A stretch of DNA of 55,435 bases, from assembly GCF_023715785.1 (NCBI RefSeq), contig NZ_JAMBOX010000023.1, positions 1-55,435 of the forward strand, given 5' to 3'. Under the pieces are notes generated by a model, which saw only the letters and a list, made by a program, of their open reading frames with translations, was not told the DNA's origin and searched no databases. The first letter of the stretch is position 1. Every line of letters begins with the position of its first letter. This document shows, piece after piece, positions 51,886 to 55,435 of the stretch. A program made the position numbers and the translations under genes. This DNA comes from Neobacillus niacini (lineage in GTDB: Bacteria > Bacillota > Bacilli > Bacillales > Cytobacillaceae).

Positions 51886-52089
51886 ATGGTTAAACATTTA
51901 TTATTAGATAAAATCCATATTTATGAAAAAAAGTATGACAAAAGATTAGGAACCGAGGGTTCTTTTTATTCATCAGAAAGAGGGTTCTGGTTACTTGGAG
52001 ACACTATGCTGCCGCTTGTTGAAGATTCAAGAAGACCTTTGCCTTCAACGAAAAAGCATGATGTCGAAAGAGGAGAGGACATGAAGTGA
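51886..52089 (+). CDS. Candidate graspetide-type precursor peptide
   Basis: A 67-residue protein from an ATG at 51886 after GAGGTGTAGAGG. It lies directly before, and overlaps by four bases, an MvdD-like ATP-grasp ligase gene, the usual place of a ribosomal peptide substrate. The C-terminal third (DSRRPLPSTKKHDVERGED) offers Thr, Ser and Lys next to Asp and Glu, the side chains such ligases join into ester and amide rings. The aromatic middle (GSFYSSERGFWLLGDTMLPL) could be the recognition part. Alternatively it is a small protein partner. No signal peptide. Confidence 0.65.
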   Translation: MVKHLLLDKIHIYEKKYDKRLGTEGSFYSSERGFWLLGDTMLPLVEDSRRPLPSTKKHDVERGEDMK

Positions 52090-53027
52090 CATTCGTAGAG
52101 GTACTAGTTATTTCAGACAAATACGATTTTACTACGGATTTTGTTTGCTTGGAACTTGAAAAAAGACAAGTGAACTATCTTCGTCTTAACCGAGATGAAT
52201 TTCATACTTATAAAATTCAATTGGTCACGAGCAAATTTGAAATTAATGTTAAATTGGGAAAATGCAAATATAATATTTCGAATGACAGTCTGAAAGGCAT
52301 TTACTACAGGGCTCCTATTTTCTTAAGAGAAATAAATCAAACTGACCGAAGTATTGAGGAACAACTATATTGCGAACAGTGGATGTCTTTTGTTAGAAAT
52401 CTTCTAATATTTGAAGATGCTGTATGGGTAAATAATCCTGAAAAAACATTCAAAGCAGAAAATAAAATTGTGCAATTGAAATATGCCAAGAAAGTTGGAT
52501 TTAATATTCCTTACACAATGGTAACCAATGGTAGCCCAGAACTAGAAAATAAAAGGTATGTGGTGAAATCCTTGGATACTGCTTTCTTTAACATTAAAGG
52601 AAAAGAAGGTTTTGTTTACTCAAATATCTTACAAAAGGAGGAAATACAGGATGCTAATCTTGAATGGGCACCAGTTACCATACAAGAGTATATTTATCCT
52701 AAAACAGATATTCGGGTAACAGTGGTTGGGAATGATGTCTTTGCTACAAGTATTACTAGCAAAGGAAATGGAGTAGACATAGACTGGAGAATAGTGAAGG
52801 ATGAGGTTGATTTTACAACAGTTTCTTTACCTGTTCATATTGAAGAAAAATGCATTAAATTAATTAAGGATTTGGGTCTTAAATTCGGAGCAATCGATTT
52901 GTTAAAGACGGAAGAAAACGATTATTTCTTTTTGGAAATAAACCCCACAGGGGAGTGGGCATGGTTGGTACATACAACTGGACAATTAATACCTCAATCT
53001 ATTGCAGATATGTTGGTGTCTAAATAA
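52086..53027 (+). CDS. MvdD-like ATP-grasp peptide ligase
   Basis: A 313-residue protein. The N-terminal pre-ATP-grasp domain (VEVLVISDKYDFTTDFVCLE, LEKRQVNYLRLNRDEF) is typical of MvdC/MvdD-type maturases. The ATP-grasp fold follows: NKIVQLKYAKKVGFNIPYTM, RYVVKSLD, VTIQEYIYPKTDIRVTVVG, and the metal-binding end FGAIDLL and FLEINPTGEWAWL (Asn286). Such ligases use ATP to couple Asp/Glu side chains to Ser/Thr/Lys. It starts with GTG inside the upstream stop (GTGA) after GAGGAGAGGA and shares TAATG with the downstream membrane gene, so all three are translationally coupled. Confidence 0.85.
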   Translation: MTFVEVLVISDKYDFTTDFVCLELEKRQVNYLRLNRDEFHTYKIQLVTSKFEINVKLGKCKYNISNDSLKGIYYRAPIFLREINQTDRSIEEQLYCEQWMSFVRNLLIFEDAVWVNNPEKTFKAENKIVQLKYAKKVGFNIPYTMVTNGSPELENKRYVVKSLDTAFFNIKGKEGFVYSNILQKEEIQDANLEWAPVTIQEYIYPKTDIRVTVVGNDVFATSITSKGNGVDIDWRIVKDEVDFTTVSLPVHIEEKCIKLIKDLGLKFGAIDLLKTEENDYFFLEINPTGEWAWLVHTTGQLIPQSIADMLVSK

Positions 53028-53881
53028 TGAGCATTGGAAGCAAAATATTATATGCATTCTTACCATTTCTAGAATGCAACTCTGCTAATGGAGATATGAA
53101 AAATCAACAAAAAATCACATGGAATAAAATTCATAATGGGGAGCCGCTTTCAGATGTTCAGAAGTTTATAAGTATGGATGAAAATGATGCCAAATATTTA
53201 TTAGAGGGCGTTCGTGGCAATATTGTTTCGTTACAAGATAAAGCTAAAGTAACCGCTGTTGCAGTGACATTGGCATTTTCAATGGTTGGTGGAATTTCAA
53301 GCTATCTGTTAAATCTAAAGGAAAAACTCTTTATAAATGGCGTTTGGACGGTAGCACTAATATTTTTTATTATTGCTAGTTGTTTCTACTTGATTACCGC
53401 TGGGTACTATTCTTTAATTACTTTGAATTCCAGACCAAAATACGATTTTAGTCCAGATGATTTTGAGTACCTAGGTCAGCTTCCATTGGAGGATAAGAAA
53501 AAGGAAGAAAAATTATCTATGATGGGTGAACATTATAAAATGACCACTTATCAAAATTCGCTTCTTAACAATTATGTGGATTGTAGTAATAATAATTTGA
53601 GGAATGCATTAATTTCCCTTGGAATTTTCTTTTCTCTAATCTGTCTTAGTTTTGTACTGGTTGAAAAAATAAATGAGGATAAGCAGACAAAGGCTTTAGC
53701 TGAACAGACTCAAATGATAAAGGATATTCAAATGGAAATAAAAACTTTGAAACAGGAAATCGAAGTTATCAGAGGTTCAAATAAAAATGACTATAATGAA
53801 CTAAACTCATCTATAGCTGAACTAAATGTTTTAATGGAAGAAATAAAGGGTGAAATAATTCAAAATAAAACAAAACAATGA
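53027..53881 (+). CDS. Membrane protein with cytoplasmic coiled coil, partner of the ATP-grasp gene
   Basis: A 284-residue protein. A soluble N-terminal part (about 1-75) is followed by hydrophobic helices at about 80-100, 107-132 and 195-217 and then a long C-terminal coiled coil (about 220-284). The layout recalls SLATT-like predicted pore-forming effectors, but I cannot confirm membership. ATG at 53027 overlaps the ATP-grasp stop by one base. Possible roles are exporter, receptor or membrane-damaging effector; all are inference. Confidence 0.7.
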   Translation: MSIGSKILYAFLPFLECNSANGDMKNQQKITWNKIHNGEPLSDVQKFISMDENDAKYLLEGVRGNIVSLQDKAKVTAVAVTLAFSMVGGISSYLLNLKEKLFINGVWTVALIFFIIASCFYLITAGYYSLITLNSRPKYDFSPDDFEYLGQLPLEDKKKEEKLSMMGEHYKMTTYQNSLLNNYVDCSNNNLRNALISLGIFFSLICLSFVLVEKINEDKQTKALAEQTQMIKDIQMEIKTLKQEIEVIRGSNKNDYNELNSSIAELNVLMEEIKGEIIQNKTKQ

Positions 53882-53944
53882 ATTTTACATAATGTAAATA
53901 GAAAACTGTATACTATTAGATTTCAATATTCATTTTAGCTTAAG

Positions 53945-53974
53945 AAAAAGACCAAAATAAATTCGGTCTTTTTT
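53945..53974. terminator. Bidirectional terminator
   Basis: AAAAAGACC (53945-53953) pairs with GGTCTTTTT (53966-53974), between convergent genes. Confidence 0.75.
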
Positions 53975-53997
53975 CCATTTAACAGATGTTAGTAATC

Positions 53998-54474
53998 TTA
54001 GTAATTGAATAAAAATAGTGTCTTTAGTGCGAATTTAGCATCTTCTAATAGTAAGTCATCAATTTCACTAATATTTTCAAACCTTTTATATTTAGGTTGA
54101 TGTGTATAGGAATTTCTTATTTCCCTTAGCTTATGAAAAGCATCTTTCTGCTCTTCGGAAATTTTCTCTGCTTCATAACATGAATTTATTGTGTCAAAAA
54201 ATGACATATCTGATTCTGTCTGCAAATTAAATTTTAATGTCTGTTCAATTACAGATTGGGTCATCATAACAGTAGCTATATAGTTGCCATAAATAAAGCT
54301 ATTTACTGCTTCTTCAAGAATATATCCTGTAAAAGAAGTGCCGAGAACAATCCTCATTTTATCTGTATCGTAAAATTCATTAATGAATTTTAGACGTTTA
54401 GCACGCCCGCCTCGTTCATCCCTATCCTTTTGTTTTATTAATTCTTTCTTCTTAACCTTTTTTTCTGTTTTCAT
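53998..54474 (-). CDS. HEPN-like small protein
   Basis: A 158-residue protein; the ATG at 54474 has GGGAGTG upstream, unlike the further ATG at 54576. A lysine-rich N-terminus (about 1-30) precedes a helical domain with YGNYIATVMMTQSVIEQTLK and FHKLREIRNSYTHQPKY. RNSYTH is an Rx4H motif as in HEPN/DUF4145-type domains. It could be an RNase-type toxin or a nucleic-acid-binding partner. It lies convergent to the ATP-grasp cluster and downstream of the recJ-like fragment. Confidence 0.6.
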   Translation of the reverse strand: MKTEKKVKKKELIKQKDRDERGGRAKRLKFINEFYDTDKMRIVLGTSFTGYILEEAVNSFIYGNYIATVMMTQSVIEQTLKFNLQTESDMSFFDTINSCYEAEKISEEQKDAFHKLREIRNSYTHQPKYKRFENISEIDDLLLEDAKFALKTLFLFNY

Positions 54475-54582
54475 AACATTCACTCCCAACATAATAATAA
54501 TGTTTAGGAAGTTTATTAACAATTTTTTAGACCAGATTAAATACTTACAGGAAGAATTTATTGCTTTTAGCCTCAATTATAT

Positions 54583-55314
54583 TTATACAACAACACAGTC
54601 CTGCACTAAGAAATTTTTATCTTCATAGCAATGTGGAGTGTAGAGCATGTCAACCAAGTTTTCACCATTCCAGTTGGTAAAGTGATTAGACTTCGAAAAA
54701 GCATAAGCAATGTGTTGGTTTATACTCATTTTTACATGTTCCTTCTCTTTTCCGAATGTTGAGTATTCACTGATTTTTGTGTTTTTACTACAAAATACAG
54801 GTTTAGGCATCCCCATCCCGAAGGGTTCCAAAGCGCGTAAGTCATTAAACATTGTTTTTGGAAAACATTCTAAAGGTAAAGTACCGATGTACCAGTTGGC
54901 AGCAATGGATATTTTTTGTTTCGTCGCAGCCAATTGAATGGCATATCTGAATAATTCAATTTGGTTTTCATCTGGGGAGATGGATAATCCAGCCGCCATT
55001 TTATGTCCGCCAAATTTCTTCAAATACTTACCACACGCTGATATACAATCAATAATAGAAAATCCACTGCTTTGAAAACTTCGTGCTGAACCAGTTCCGT
55101 CATTTGCAATGACGATTGCTGGCTTTTTGTAATGATTCACAATTCTTGAAGCTAGAATGCCAATGACACCCTTATGAAAATCCCCCTTTACAACGATTAC
55201 AGGCGATAAATGAAGCCGTTCATTTTGAATGATATTTTGGACAGATTTAAATTGCTCCGTAGTTATGTCTTTTCTTTTTTCATTTAAAGAAATAAGTTCC
55301 TTGATTTGTTGAAC
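54583..55314 (-). pseudogene. RecJ-like exonuclease, C-terminal fragment cut by an IS
   Basis: The frame is open from the IS border at 55314 to the stop at 54583 (243 codons, no start at the border). It contains the DHHA1-side RecJ motifs VVKGDFHKGVIGILASRI, GTGSARSFQ and LKKFGGHKMAAGL, then a C-terminal OB-like part. The N-terminal DHH nuclease domain is missing. The break coincides exactly with the IS terminus, so the IS interrupted it. It differs from chromosomal recJ in context and is probably an island gene. An internal ATG at 55140 could give a useless short product. Confidence 0.85.
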
Positions 55315-55435
55315 TGCCCCCTGTCAAGTAGACAGTGGAAATAATAAAACGGAACTAGGCGGCTTTAGCCCTGTATTCTAAGGGACTGAGGCCGTTTAGT
55401 CTTTTTTGTAGTCGTTTTTCATTGTAAAATTGTAT
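55315..55435 (-). mobile_element. IS3-family element, right (IRR) end, truncated by window edge
   Basis: The terminus TGCCCCCTGTCAAGTAGACA begins at 55315. It agrees with the left-edge terminus in 29 of the first 35 positions, as expected of the two ends of one IS. The transposase reads towards this end on the minus strand. The element disrupts the recJ-like gene. Confidence 0.82.
55355..55435 (-). CDS. IS3-family transposase OrfB, C-terminal fragment
   Basis: Twenty-six codons and a TAG stop at 55355: IQFYNEKRLQKRLNG then LSPLEYRAKAA. FYNxxR...GLSP.EYR is the usual C-terminal end of IS3/IS150-type DDE integrases. The catalytic part lies beyond the window. Confidence 0.8.
   Translation of the reverse strand: MQFYNEKRLQKRLNGLSPLEYRAKAA

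Noticed and set aside
45968..55314. Search for the missing gerE 3' part (tail encoding KLGVKGRSQAVVELL)
   Set aside because: Nothing like it was seen by eye on either strand near the recombinases or near the right end; it must lie outside the window.
26827..55314. Phage structural genes, which would make the element a prophage
   Set aside because: No capsid, tail, terminase or lysis gene is recognisable; the element looks non-viral.

Overview
The window looks like chromosomal DNA of an endospore-forming Bacillaceae (Bacillus, Neobacillus or Mesobacillus type). It carries sspI and gerE, and the order sspI-ysgA-pheS-pheT-rnhC-zapA-cvpA-polX-mutS2-yshE-lcfA-fadR-fadB-etfB-etfA-trxA-uvrC-lysC-yslB-sdhCAB-gerE is the one I know from Bacillus subtilis. 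Ribosome binding sites are strong, GTG and TTG starts are common, and a Phe T-box and a lysine riboswitch control pheST and lysC.

Region 1 (1-118) is the IRL end and first codons of an IS3-family element that runs leftwards out of the window. Region 2 (about 145-26830) is ordinary core genome: tRNA charging, RNase HIII, cell division, DNA repair (polX, mutS2, uvrC), fatty-acid beta-oxidation with its FadR regulator and electron-transfer flavoprotein, thioredoxin, lysine biosynthesis, succinate dehydrogenase, a class D sortase and gerE.

Region 3 (about 26800-55314) replaces what should follow. gerE keeps its sigma-K-type promoter and DNA-binding helices but loses its last codons at about position 26804, and the genes expected next (ysmB, racE, rph) are absent. 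Instead there is at least 28 kb of visibly AT-richer accessory DNA: a Schlafen/AlbA_2 ATP-binding regulator, an SF2 helicase with a coupled partner, a HEPN-zinc-ribbon protein, a DUF262/HNH (GmrSD-like) nuclease, a type I restriction system (hsdR, hsdM with a 5' frameshift, hsdS), two tandem large serine recombinases (the first split at an A7 slippery run), a palindrome-rich recombination-like zone, a Gabija-like gajA-gajB pair, a three-gene cluster of small peptide, MvdD-like ATP-grasp ligase and membrane protein, a second HEPN-like protein and a recJ-like 3' fragment. I read this as a gerE-intervening element of the gin type described in Bacillus cereus ATCC 10987, loaded with anti-phage cargo. 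Its far end (the gerE 3' part) is not in the window.

Region 4 (55315-55435) is the IRR end of an IS3 element whose terminal repeat matches the left-edge IS in 29 of 35 positions. Both copies point the same way, so the window is probably one assembly contig cut at a multicopy IS.

The most novel candidates are the ATP-grasp/peptide/membrane cluster (51886-53881), the interrupted gerE, the slippery recombinase, the HEPN-zinc-ribbon gene and the palindromic zone at 46.0-46.25 kb.
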